Assembly (NCBI GenBank): GCA_036898135.1
Contig: CM072519.1
Span: 68,379,340-68,443,339, forward strand
Reading direction: 5' to 3'
From: Oncomelania hupensis
Taxonomy: Eukaryota > Mollusca > Gastropoda > Littorinimorpha > Pomatiopsidae
Length of the DNA: 64,000 nt
Shown piece after piece: positions 13,301 through 26,825 of this stretch. Position 1 is the first letter of the stretch; the number at the start of each line of letters is the position of its first letter. Made by a program: the position numbers and the translations under genes. The notes beneath the pieces were generated by a model. The model was not told where the DNA came from, made no database searches, and saw only the letters and a program-made list of their open reading frames with translations.

Positions 13301-16300
13301 CAAAACCAAGCCTAGAGAGACTGTCTCTAATCTATTAAAGTGCGACTGCACACTGACGAAGACAGACCTCGAGAAAGCAGAGACCCTAAATGAGTTTTTT
13401 GCTAGTGTGTTTACACTGGAAGATGAAGAAAATGTGCCGAACTTTGACTGTGATATGAATCTAAAACTGGATGTCATTAATGTTAGTGAAGAGCAGATGA
13501 GTAAGGCCCTGTTGCAGTTGAAAATTAATAAGTCACCGGGACCAGATGAAATTAATCCTCGGGTGCTTAAAGAATTAGCAAATGAATTGGCTTTGCCTCT
13601 CAAGTTACTTTTTGATAGAACAATGAGGGATGGCATGATACCTGATGAGTGGAAGGAAGCAGAGGTTAAACCCATCTATAAGAAGGGAGACAAAAGTTTA
13701 CCGGGTAATTATCGTCCTGTTAGCCTCACCTCGGTTGTCTGTAAGGTATTTGAGGGATTCGTCAGAGATGCACTGTGCTCTCACTTTGTCGAGAATGGCC
13801 TTCTGCATGATGACCAGTTTGGCTTTTCCAAGGGTAGGTCATGTGTCACTCAGCTGTTGGTGACAATAAATGACTGGATGTCCTCCTTGGATGAAGGCCA
13901 CCCAGTCGACGCTGTATATCTTGACCTTAGGAAGGCATTCGATACTGTACCACATCGCAGACTTTTACAGAAACTAAAAGGTTATGGCATAAGTGGCAGC
14001 CCACTTGCATGGATAAGGAGTTTCTTGACTGACAGGACCCAGTACGTGACTGTTAACGGTAACAGCTCTGACAAAATAAGTGTTACAAGCGGTGTCCCTC
14101 AGGGGAGCGTGTTGGGGCCGACATTATTTATATATTTCATAAACGACATGCCAGAGAATGTAGAGTGTGACATAAAGATATTTGCTGATGACACAAAGGC
14201 ATATACAGAGGTTGATGAAAGTGAGGAGTCTAAGGAGAGAATGCAGCAATGCATTGACAAATTGGTTGAATGGACGGAGACATGGCTACTTAAATTTAAC
14301 AGTGAAAAATGTAAGGTGTTACATTTGGGCAAAAATAATCCCCAGCATGAGTACTTTATGAATGATGGTAAAGAAAGGTGTAAGATTGAGACGACTGGTG
14401 CAGAGAGGGATCTTGGAGTGATAGTGGATACAGAGCTCAGCTTTGAGAATCACATTGAGAGTACTGTTAAGAAAGCCAACAAAATATCAGCCCTGCTTGT
14501 AAGAACCATAAGTAACAAATCCAAGGATATTATGGTCCCCCTCTTTAAGGCCCTTATACGTCCCATCTTGGAGTACGCTAACCCTGTCTGGTGCCCATAT
14601 TTAAGGAGGCATGTTGACTTGATCGAGGGTGTCCAGCGCAGATTCACCAGGAAGATCTGTGGAATGTCAGGGCTCTCCTACGAGGAGAGGCTGAAGTCAC
14701 TGAGGTTACCCAGTTTAGAATATAGGAGACAGCGGGGTGATTTAATCGAAATTTTTAAAATTGTACACAAATTGTATGATCCTTTAACCACTTGTTCTCT
14801 TTTAAATTTTAATGATGTTGGTTTAACACGAGGTCACAAATTTAAACTTACTAAAACTTTTAATAATACTCGCAAATTTAATAAGTATTTTACTAATAGA
14901 GTGGTAACCCCTTGGAATGACCTGACTGCCGAGGCTGTGGATGCTGGATCACTTAATGCGTTCAAAAATAGTTTGGACAAATTGTTTAAGGATAGCATCT
15001 ACTCCACCAAGTTGGAGGTTAAAAAATTCTAAATTGGTAGGCACTGATGCCAGGGGGGTGGGTCGTGGACCCTCATTAAGATTGATTATGAGGGCCAAAG
15101 GCTTTTAGCCTGCACGCCGAACTATGCTATGCTATGCTATGCTATTACAATACAATAGACTGAATAGTACGATCTAAATAGTAGTAGTAGATGTATCATG
15201 TAGGACAGGCATCGCTGCCTAAAGCCTCGCGGCTGATAAAAACGTCCCCTCATTGTTTATGGTATATATAGTTTACATTTTGATTTGCATGCAATAATAA
15301 ATTGAAATAATCTTTTCTAGTCGTATTGATAGAATATTTTTTGAAATTTGGAATCAGTGTCTATGTCAGTATGTGGTTTTTTAAACTATTTACAGATGGT
15401 GCAAATTTAATATTTGTTGGTAAAGAATTCCAATAATTAGCTACTCTATGTGCAAATGAAAAATTTCGTTGGTTAGTTCTACAATATTTTATTAAAATTT
15501 TACTTTCACACTTCCTAGTTCTGTTAGATTGATCAAGCAAGAAAAAAGTATTAGTATTAACATCCTCTACATTATTAATTATTTTGAATGTCTGAATTAA
15601 ATCTACCCTGATCCTACGTCCTTTTGTTATTTTCTCCGAAATCTACCAAATTCCCCCAAAATCTACCGAAATCCCCCGAAATCCACCGTTATTCTCCGAA
15701 ATCCACCGTTATTCATTTATTGTCTTTGCTTTCATGCGCTTAAAACCCTAACCCTAACCCAAAAAGAAGTGGATTCACCCGTCTTATCGAACGAGCGGAA
15801 GTGGCGGGAGAAGGGAGGCTGCTCAATCGGAGGATTTGGGGGGGGATTTTGGTAGATTTCGGGAGATTTTGGAGAAAATAACGGGGGATTTCGGTAGATT
15901 TCGGGGGATTTCGGAGAAAATAACAACCGATCTAAATTGTGTACAGTAATTCTGTTTACAAATCAATTGTTTTAATAAACGGTTTACCAAAATGTCATTA
16001 TCTCATTTCAGTTGCCTTGCTGGGAGGGATTATAGCTGTTGTGGGCCAGTTCAAATACTGGCAATTTGGCATCTACACAATGTATCCTTTAAATTTTTAA
16101 GATGAACATTATGTTTGAATTTCTACTGTTGCAATGATTTTGTTTCATACTTTACAGTTCAACTTCTTGTAACTCAATCTTATTTGTAATCTAATGTTAA
16201 ATGTTAATTCAATGAGATGTGTAATTTTCTATTAATTGTAATTGTAAGGCTGCTTTGTTCCCTTGTCATCTCTATCTTCCTATACGCTTGCGAAACATGG

Positions 16301-19300
16301 ACCCTCACAGCAGATCTACAATGAAGAATACAAAGCATGGAGATGAGGTGCTACAGAAGACTTCTGGGCATTTCCTATACCCAACACATCACCAACGACG
16401 AAGTCCGACAGACCATCACACAAGCCATTGGACAACACGATGACCTGCTCACAGTGGTGAAGAAACTGAAACTCCGATGGTATGGCCATGTCACCAGATC
16501 ATCCGGCCTTGCAAAGACCATTCTGCAAGGCACAGTGCAAGGAGGTAGAAGAAGAGGGAGACTGAAAAGAGGTGGGAGGACAACATTCGAGAATGGACTG
16601 GTTTGACACTGAGCGAAGCCATCAGGGTTTCTGAGGACAGGGAAAGATGGAGTATGCTGGTTAAACGATCATCTGTGGTGCCTCTACGACCTCCAAGTTA
16701 CGGGACAGGATAGGATAGGATAGAATGTAAGGATGATAAAATAGTAAATAATAATTAATATGTTCGACCGGTTGAGTCAGTAGAATAGTAGGACATGTGT
16801 TTTTATCTTAATTATATATAATTATCAGTGTATGAAACTGAACTTACTCATCACCTAATTTGAAAAATTGCCTTACAGCACATGCGCGCACACACACACA
16901 CAGAGTCAAACATAGTGCCACACACACATTATTATTATTATTATTGAGGATTTTTATAGCGCACTTATCTCGCCGTACTTGACCAGACTCTAGGCGCTGG
17001 CCGATACAGGATCTAACTCAAACCGCCCGAGACGCCCACCCGCAGCCTTTGGGCGCATGGTCTGACGCCCGGGCAACTGAGCACTATCCTGGCCAGCCAG
17101 GGATGGGGGAGAAGGACCAAGTGCATGCTGGGTGTGTTCGTGTTACCGGCACTCACCTGTCTAAGACATGAGCGTCAGGATCTTTAAAGTCCGTTATGAT
17201 GCAGGGTGGGGAACTCTCCTCGGATCCGCTGATTTCAGAGGAAATCGGCAGCCATTTCAGAGGGAAAAAAAAAGAGTTCAGAGGAAAAAAAATTTGTCCG
17301 TTTCCGAATCCAGTAGACCTATTATTACAAGTACCCATCCGTGTCCACCTTTTACTTTCTCATTGCTAGGACGGGCCCGCTAGAACTGAATGCGTGCAAC
17401 ATCTCCCCGCCTGCTCTTGTTGATTCTTACAACCACATAAACGTGACTTGCTTAGAGCGAGCGAAATGGTGTTGAACGCGTTTTCGGCTGTTATCATGGC
17501 GTGTCCAAAATGTAAAGGTTAGTGGCGGCCCCTGGACCCCGGCCTTTTCAGAGTTTTTCTCAATGAGTTGTTCCCCACCCTGATGATGGAATGTATGCGA
17601 CACACAGACTAGACCTCGGTTTATACTCTCATCCGAAGGAGTAGGAAACGGGAGTAAAGTGTCTTTCTCAGGGACACAACACAATGGCCCGGACAGGGCT
17701 CGAACCAGAGACCTTCAGATCCGCAAGCCAAAACTCTACCATTAGACCACCGTGCTCCACACATGTGCGCACACTAATGATGCCCCCACCCCCCCCCACA
17801 CACACACACGTGTACACACACATGCACACATAAAGCACTATGATAAACTACACACCGTTGAGTTTAGGCCAGATGCCTCAATGTTAGCAACATAATCTAC
17901 AGGTACACATATGAGGGGATAAGATTTGGGTAATCCAAAATGTCATTTCATTCTTGTTGTGATAGCTGCTAGGTGTATGTTATGTTCCTTGACTACGCAC
18001 AGAGTGATTGCAGTGCTGGTGGCAGTTTTTGAGTATCCCAGAGGAAAGCGAGCGAAAGGACACAGTGTGGAGAGACCGTAAGTACTACAGACCAATGGCC
18101 ACTAAACAGGCATGGTTGCCAACCACTACGGAATTTCCGTAGTTTACTCCGGAAATGAATACGCTGCTACGGAGCTACGCAAATCGAAAATTTACTACGG
18201 AAAGTCAATTTTCGACGATAGTATTACAGTTTTAACGAGTTTTATTGAGCGCCTGTGCCTCCCGTAGCACCTCAAGGTCACGGTCATTCGGTTTACGTGC
18301 ACGGTGTAATAGATCACGCTCCTAGTGCATGTTAGGAAATTCGACCAATCACCATGAAGTGGTTTTGCAAACGGCCAATCGGTGCACAAAACCTCGACAT
18401 TTCTGTGACACTTTCGTTTCCGGGTCACGTTCTACAGCGCGAGAAGAAAAGTTTTTGTGCGGCGTATTTTGAATCTATGATGCTAAAAAGAAAGAAAACT
18501 AGCGATGAAAGCCCAGAAAAAAAGAAGAGGACAGCAAATCAAGAGTACAGGAAAGAGTATTCTGAAAAATTTCCGTGCATCACTGCGTCATCGAGATCAA
18601 AACACAGCGAGTATTGTACAGCATGCTTGGCAGATTTTAGCATTCAACATGGCGGCTTCCACGATGTGACGCGACACGTGAATGGCAACAGTCACAAAAG
18701 TCATTGCCCTGATCCAGAAAAGTTAGTCCCTGTTCAGTCGGTAGCCACCTTCTTCAAGCCCGATATGGATCCCTCAATAATTCGTGCGGAAACACTCTTC
18801 ACGACCTTCGTTGCAGACTGTGTATGCATGTCTTCGTTAAAAAAAAATGCGAGGACGTATGGCTACTGAAAATGTCATAAAACTACTGAAATTCAGAATT
18901 TTTACTACTGAAAACTTTTTGGGGGGTTGGCAACTCTGAACAGGCGACCAGGATGCTAGCTGAGTGTCCGAGAGCTATCAAGCACAGGCTGGGTCGTGTT
19001 GTGTAGGCCTGTGCCTCAGCAGCCTCAACACACTTGGATTGGGATGAGGGTCGTTTTGGGGCCATTTCTTTCTTTCTATTTTTTTGTGTATAGTGCTTTT
19101 CCAGCTCAAGAGCTTCTCAAGGTGCTGGCTGATTCAGGATCTAACTCGAGCCGCTAGAGGCACCCACTTTGCAGCCTTTGGGCTCATCGCCATAAGTGCT
19201 GCCTGCCTCTATAAACACGGCCCAGACGTGGCAGTCTATTTCAATTCGTGGTTTGTTGTTATATATTTGTGTATTTATTGTTAGTAAGTTTGTTGATTTT

Positions 19301-21304
19301 TAATTGGTAATTAACAAATAGAATATAACCCGTTCAACACTTGTACTATATTATCCCTTCCTTGGTGAGTAATGGACACTGTTCACCAAATGTAAAAAAC
19401 TTATTAATTTTACAGATTTCTGATTATCTATTGAGTATTGACAGTTAGTATTGTATTTCTTGTTAGTAAAATCAAATTATTTGTTGTATTTTCTGTTGGT
19501 GAAATTTTATCTGTTAGAATTTTGATACTAAATTCTAGTATTTTTCATGTATTTTTTTTAGTGATTTTGTGTTTTTTGTGTATTTTGGGTGATTTTGTGT
19601 TTTTCCTCTATTTGGTATCTTATGTGTATTGGGGCATGTTTGCGTGTATCATGCATTTGGGTGTTTTTGTAATGTTATTCTTCTCATAGCTAAATATATA
19701 CTAACAAGGAACAACACCATCATTTATGTGTGTATGTATGTGCAAGAGTGTATTTTACTGGAGAAACTGGTCATGTGGGTCTGTTTCAGGTTCCAGTTTT
19801 GTTTCTCAGTGGTAGTGAAACAGTTCCGGTTATTGACCAGGAACTATTTCATCAGATTTGTCTTTCTCCTGGCGTGAGTTTGTTTCGTTTTTCACTGCCC
19901 CACTCACAGATCTGTATCGATTCAGCCTCTGGTTCATTTCACAAATTGTTTTAAAAGAAATGTGTTATTTATACAAGTTTAACTACTGCAGGACTTTATA
20001 TATGTATGAATTCAAGAATTGTAATTATAAACAGAAAAACAATAATAATAATGATAATAATAATAATAATAATAATAATTTCATAATAAATAAAGTGTTA
20101 ATAATAATAATATGTAATATAATACATAATACAAATCTTTAAGTTGTATTTTTGTTTTATTGTACTTATTTTATATTTATATTATTTTATTTTGTTATTT
20201 TTTATAGTGATTGATTTATTTAGTATTTGAAGGTTCAAGATATCTTTATTGTCAATAAATATAGCAATAAAATAACATTTCTAGAACAGGAAAATCACGC
20301 AAGCTTTTACTTCCACAGACAAACCACACTGCACCATTGGTAACAGAGCCTCCAGGCAATCGGCATCTATCACACCTACACACTCACTCCCCAGTCGCAG
20401 TCTGGCACCAGACAGCCCACACACTTTCAACATACACAATAGTGTTGATGTTGCTATAGTTGGCATCTTGGGTGATTTGAGCTAGATCCTAGATCCTTGT
20501 CTTTTTTTTTTTCCTGCACCTAGAGCAGCTCCTTGAGCTTCCTTTTTTTAACCTTTTTCCTATGTATACATTACATGAATAGAAAGATGGAGTGCGCTGG
20601 TTTAAACGATCATCTGTGGTGCCCCTACGACCTCCGAGTTACGTGATAGGATAGGATAGGATACATTATATTGAACCACTTCTGACTGACACTAAGACAA
20701 CAAGGAGGGCTGAAGGCCAAAGGAGATGAAACACACCAGAGTTGACTTATCCATCCCTATGGCCTCACACACTAGGCCTCTCCAACCATCTCTGCTGCTG
20801 GTCATGAATAGATTGCAGGTTTTATTGAAGTATTACATAATCACTGTCCCTGTCCCCAACCAAAAAAAGACGGGCAGACTGTAGGTCCAACTCCATTATG
20901 TCGCCCGGTGTAATAGGTAGACCATGCGACCAGCCACAGAGATGGTGGAGAGACGGCATAAGCCATCTTTGCTACATGTACGTAGTGTAGTCCTCACTAT
21001 GGTCACTTCCCATTCCTGTCCCAGATGTTATCTTTCCTGTTTTGTTTTATTTTAAAAATTCTCCTTAATACCCACACGCTGAGCATTGAGAAATGAATGG
21101 AGACATTATATAAGCTTTTCAAATCGCCATCATCAACCGATTTATTATTTAGGTATATCCTAGGAGCATGGTTTTAACATATAACCTATTACAAACTAAC
21201 CCTAACTTGGGTTTTTGGATTTACTTCCAACAAGACTTGAGCAAGCAAGGAAATAGCTGTAAACACGCACAGAGACGTTTTGTTGCCCATTGGTCGCACA
21301 AGTT

Positions 21305-21380
<76 letters not shown>

Positions 21381-24300
21381 GGTCACGTGGTTGACGTGAT
21401 CAGCAATGGCTGCTTTATGAAATTGGGAGTGAAAACATTGTAAAGTTTGTGACATTGTGACAGTGTACAGAAGTCTGAGCGACAAACAACAATGCCGAGT
21501 GACAGTGTGCAACATCGGCAATCAACTGGCCGTTTTTTGTGCAAAGTGATGGACAGGTTGAGGCAGTTTTCGTGTTTCAAGTTTCGTGAACACTGTGTGC
21601 CGTTGTGTTGTGCTGGATGTGACGCTGGGTCGGCAAGCAGCTTCAGTGGTGTGATAGTGTTTGTGACTTGCCTACTTCTTCTCTGCGGTGATGTTGAACT
21701 GAACCCAGGCCCCAACTCCCCTGTGAAATCAAGAAAAGAAAATGAGGAGAAGAAAGATTCAACCCCCTTGGCAACACCCATTGACCACAGTGATAGGATT
21801 ATGAAAGGCATCGAAACCCTCAACAAGCGAATGGAAACATTTGAAACAAATCAAGTGCAACAGTACCAGGCAATGACAACCGGCATGCAAGAGTTGAGAG
21901 ACACTTTCAGTGATAGGCTTGCACAGATCAACGAAAACCAAGAACTTCTTGAAAACAGAGTTGTTGACCTAGAATCGCAATGTACTGACCTACATAATGA
22001 AAATAGCCATCTACGTGCAGAGATAGACACCCTACGCAGCAAGTGTGACTCTCTAGAAAATCATAGCAGAAGGAATAATCTGGTGTTCTCTGGGATCAAA
22101 AGAGAAACTGGCAGTGAAAGCTGGGAATCTTGTGAAAGAAAAGTGAGAGAAGTTATCCAGAAAGGCCTAGGCATCACAGAAAACATCAACATTGAAAGAG
22201 CCCATAGGGCAGGAAAAGGAGACATAATGGTTGTGAAGTTTCTGTCCTACAAAGACAAGATGCTCATATTATCAAAGGCCGGATTGCTGAAGACGACCGA
22301 TCAGTTCCAGAGAGTGTTTATTAACGAGGATTTCTCTGGAACCGTACGTGAGAAACGCAAGGTCTTAAGAGAAAAGGCGAGAACATTACGATCACGTGGG
22401 GAAATGGCTAAGCTGCAGTTCGACAAACTCGTAACGAAAGAGGGGGTCTTCACCTACAAACCTGACACAGATGAAATAGTGAGGCTACATAGGGATGACA
22501 GAAGTAACAACAACAGACAGTACGAACAGACACACAGTCAAGGCAGAAACGAGAGTCTGGCATCGCACAGTCAACAACCTTTTGCAGCCTCTGACGTAGG
22601 ACTAGACTTTCCACCCCTGCCGCAAGAAAACATACACGATCGAAGAAACGTCAACAACGAAGGTCAATCTGACACGGAGAATGTGACACTAGCAGAGACA
22701 GAGAACAGTATGAGGCCTACGAGTGATGTAGCGAGTGACACTGTGGCTGCCACAGCGTCGCGACCTAGCTCTGAACTGCGAGGGCAGGGTATAAATAGAA
22801 ACATAAACAATAGACGTCACAGCAACCTAGCCGCACGTGACGCAGCCAAGAGCGGTGATAGGCCTAGTCCAGTCCTGACTCGCAACATGACGCGCTCTAT
22901 ATCAGGCAGTAGGCCTGAGCAGGACAATGTTTACAAAACAAAACAAGCGGGTGCAGGCACTGTACGCAATGACAGGAACTCTATAAACTCTTTTCAGCAA
23001 TGGGCAGCGACTAGCAGTAAAACACAACAACAGCTTGGGGGGAAAGGAGTTGGTGTTGAGAGAGGAGGGGGCGGTACGGGAAGAGGAGGGGGAGCTAGCA
23101 GAGGGGGCAGGGACAAAGACGGTGCCAAGTTACGGGGTAATGATAGTATATAGAAGGATGGCCGAGGCCCAGGTTTTGAATTGTCCATCTGTACTTGGAA
23201 TTGTGAAGGGTGGTTAACTAAACAGCATGCTACGGATGTGGTTAATTCATTAAGTTGCTTCGATATTTTTTCTTTAAATGAAACTTTTGTTGATAAAGAT
23301 AACTTGACTTATGCCCAGTTTGCAGGTTATGGTGTGTATTGCTCTAAGGCAGTCAAGTTAAGTGTTATTGGAAGAAGGTCTGGGGGTGTTTTGGTGTTTG
23401 TCCGTAAAACTCTCTCTGACTATGTCCATGTTGTTGAGACTACGTATGATCATGTGATTGTTCTAAAACTAAATAGAGAATTGTTTGGTGTAGCAAATGA
23501 TGTAATAATGATTTGCATATACATACATCCTTATGATAGCGGTTATTGGCATGTAACCGATCAAGGTTATGGTATGGATATTCTAGAACAATGTATGATT
23601 GATTTATATGAAAGGTTTGAAAATTTTTCGATAATTATTTGTGGAGATTTGAACGCCAGAACAAGTTGTTTAAATGCTTCGTCTTATGTTGTGGATGGAC
23701 TGTGGACGAATGATGATGATGACGGTGATGTTGATGGTGATGAGAGAGAGTGGAAGAGACAGTCGGATGACGAGGACACGAATGCGTTTGGCAGAGAGCT
23801 GTTGGATTTGTGTTCCATGTTTGAGTGTGTGATTGTGAATGGGTTGTGCAAGTTGGACTGTGATGATGCGTTAACCTTTGTAAGTGTCAACGGTGGGAGC
23901 GTGGTGGATTATTTTGTTATGTCAAGAGAGCTGTGTGTACGAGAATTTGTTTCCTCTCTATGTGTTGAATCTTGTATTGAATCTCCTCACTTCCCTGTTA
24001 TGATAAAATTGTTTTGTGAAAATGTAAATGCTAAACAGGATAATGAATATAAGGGTAAATGGATAAATAAGACAATCTGGGACAAAAGCAAAGAAGAAGA
24101 ATTTTTGATAAGTTTTAGCTCTGACACCATCCAGACTATGTTGGACAATGCTACTGTTACCTTAGATGACAATGTTGATGTAGCCATACAGATTTTCACA
24201 GAGGCGCTACGCGCGGCGGGCAAATGCATGATAAGAAGAGTGAGAGTAGGGGGTGAGAAGAGAGAGGCACAGTGGTTTGATGTGGAATGTGCTGTCGCCC

Positions 24301-26769
24301 GACGCACGGCGCGGCGCTTATTAGCTGTTTTTAGGAACACGAAACAGGCGAAAGATAGGCAGAACTACGTAACAGCTCGGAAAGAATATAAAACCTTGAT
24401 TGGGAGAAAGAAAACATACTTTGAACATAATAAAGCAGATTATCTAGCATCACTGGGAAAAAATGGACAACTGTTTTGGAGAGAGGTTAGGAAAATAACG
24501 GGCAAAAGGAAGAACACAGCTTGCAGAGATATCACAGATGCAGAATGGTATGATCATTTTCAAAAACTTTTTAATGGAAGTAGAGTAGTAGATAAAGATG
24601 AAATGTTCATAAATCAGACTAAAGACACGCCAAATGTAGAAAGTGATGTATGCTATGAACTGAACAAGCCTATAACAGAGCAAGAAGTAAAAGAAGCTGT
24701 CAGGAAATTAAAAACAGGCAAAGCGTGTGGCATTGATGAAGTACTTGCTGAGATGTTGAAGCTGACAGGGGAAAGAACCGTGTTATTTCTAGTGAAACTG
24801 TTTAATATGCTGTTTGATAGCGGGACTTACCCTGACGAGTGGGCTAAAGCTATTATAGTGCCAATCTTTAAAAAGGGAGATATTAAGATAACGGATAACT
24901 ACAGGGGGGTGTCTTTATTAAGCATAATAAGTAAATGCTACACCTCGGTGCTGAACAGAAGACTTGTCAATTGGGTGGAAGAGCATAATAAGTTAACAGA
25001 AACACAGGCAGGATTCAGAAAGGGTTACTCAACTACAGACCACATTTTTACCTTAAATGCAATTGTTGAAAAATGTTTTTCCAAAAGAGGTGGCAAATTA
25101 TACGCTTGTTTCGTGGACCTAAAGAAGGCGTTCGACTCTGTACAGCATCAACCTCTGTTTGAAGTACTGCTGCACAAAAATAATATCGATGGAAAATACA
25201 TTAAGGCGATTATGTTCATTTACAAGAAAGTGTTGTCATGTGTCAGAGTCGAAGACAGACTCACAGAATTTTTTGAATGTCCAGTAGGCCTGAGACAAGG
25301 TTGCATTTTGAGCCCGGAAATGTTTTCTTTGTTCATTAACGAGGTTGCAACAGCTGTAGATAATGAAGGTATGCATGGCATACAAATACTGCCAAATTTG
25401 ATTGACCTATTTTTGTTGTTATTTGCAGATGACATTGTTCTTTTGTCTATTACCCCCAGAGGGTTGCAGAACCAAATCAATATTCTGAATGATGCATGTA
25501 AAAGATTATTTTTGAGTATTAACACTGATAAAACGAAGGTCATTGTTTTTCGTAAAGGGGGTTTCTTAGGAAAATTTGAGAATTGGAATTTAGATGGGAA
25601 CAAATTGGAAGTTGTAAATGAATACAATTACCTAGGTTTTATGTTCACGACAAAAATGAGCATCAGTAAAGGTGTACATGCACTAGCGTTAAAGGGAAGA
25701 AAAGCTTGTTTTGAATGCGTGAAAACGATCTCCAAAGTAAGAGATATCTCCAGAAACTGCTACTTTAAAATTTTTGATACCCAAGTTCAGCCAGTATTGT
25801 TGTATGCCTCTGAAGTTTGGGGTCTCCACAGACTAGACAACATTAAAAAGGTCCATACTTTTGCTTGTAAACGTTTTTTGAATATTCCAATAGGTGTGCC
25901 AAATAAACTTGTGTATGGAGAAACAGGGAGATATCCATTATATATAAACAGTGCTGTGCGATGCATACGTTATTGGCTTAAACTTCTGAAGTTAGATTCA
26001 TCTAGATTACCAAGGCAGGCCTATACTATGCTCTTCAACCTACATGAGAAGGGAAAGAAATGTTGGGTGACGAGGTTGGAAAATACTTTGTTCACTCTGG
26101 GCTTTGGTTACGCGTGGTTACAGCAGGGAGTGGGTTGTGAAAACACCTTTATTGCTGTGCTAAAACAAAGGATGAAAGATGTTTATATCCAGGAATGGGA
26201 CAGTTCAGTTTTGATAAAAGACACGTACCAACGATATCGAATATTCAAGAATGTTTTTGAAACAGAAGCGTACTTTGAAAGCGTTCATGTAAAATGTTTT
26301 AGAGACTGTCTGATTAAGCTACGGCTTGGTGTTTTGCCTGTGAGAGCTTCATTTTTTAGACTGACTTTTGATACAACAGGAGATATTATGTGTAAATGTT
26401 GCAAAGTACCAGAAGACGAAGATCATTTCATAACTGCATGTACATTATACAATGATTTAAGAGCTAAGTATATAACTTTCCAAGTTCAATCATGTGTCCA
26501 TCTACTAAAATACGGAACAAAATTTCATCTTTGGAGAATTTGTTTGTTTATGTTCCATGCCCTAAAACTACGAACAGAATTCTACGAGCATGTTACTGCA
26601 TCATAAATTTAAATGAAATTATATTAAGTTTACACAACTATGCAATATTTATGAATCACGTGATCCGCAACTCTACCTTTCTATGGGCTGGTGGCCCGAA
26701 GATTGTGTGAAATGTATGTATGTAATATTTTTTTTCGGAAGTAAAAGGACGATGTCCAAATGTCAAATG

Positions 26770-26825
<56 letters not shown>

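Larger units (their letters stand above)
10910..15145 (+). mobile_element. CR1-like LINE with PHD-finger ORF1, nearly intact
   Basis: Lies in CYBA intron 1 in the sense orientation. Two ORFs are followed by a short 3' UTR (15033-15120) and a tail of tandem ATGCT units (15121-15145), as is typical of CR1-group elements. The only break seen is a single-base slip in ORF2. A second, decayed copy of the same family is at 34985-38210. The 5' end is not defined. Confidence 0.85.
21379..26770 (+). mobile_element. Two-ORF APE-type LINE with 2A motif, apparently full length
   Basis: A 5.4-kb element in the sense orientation within CYBA intron 4. It comprises a 113-bp 5' UTR, ORF1, ORF2, a short 3' UTR, and a tail with two AAATGTC units. 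Both sides abut CT microsatellites, which suggests insertion into a CT tract. Its clade is not certain; the reverse transcriptase resembles CR1/L2-group enzymes. No internal stop was seen in either ORF apart from the boundary discussed for ORF2. Confidence 0.85.

Noticed and set aside
15744..15760. Chromosome end or old telomere fusion
   Set aside because: Fewer than three units, and they lie inside a MITE.
17690..17760. tRNA gene on the minus strand
   Set aside because: Head of SINE family A.
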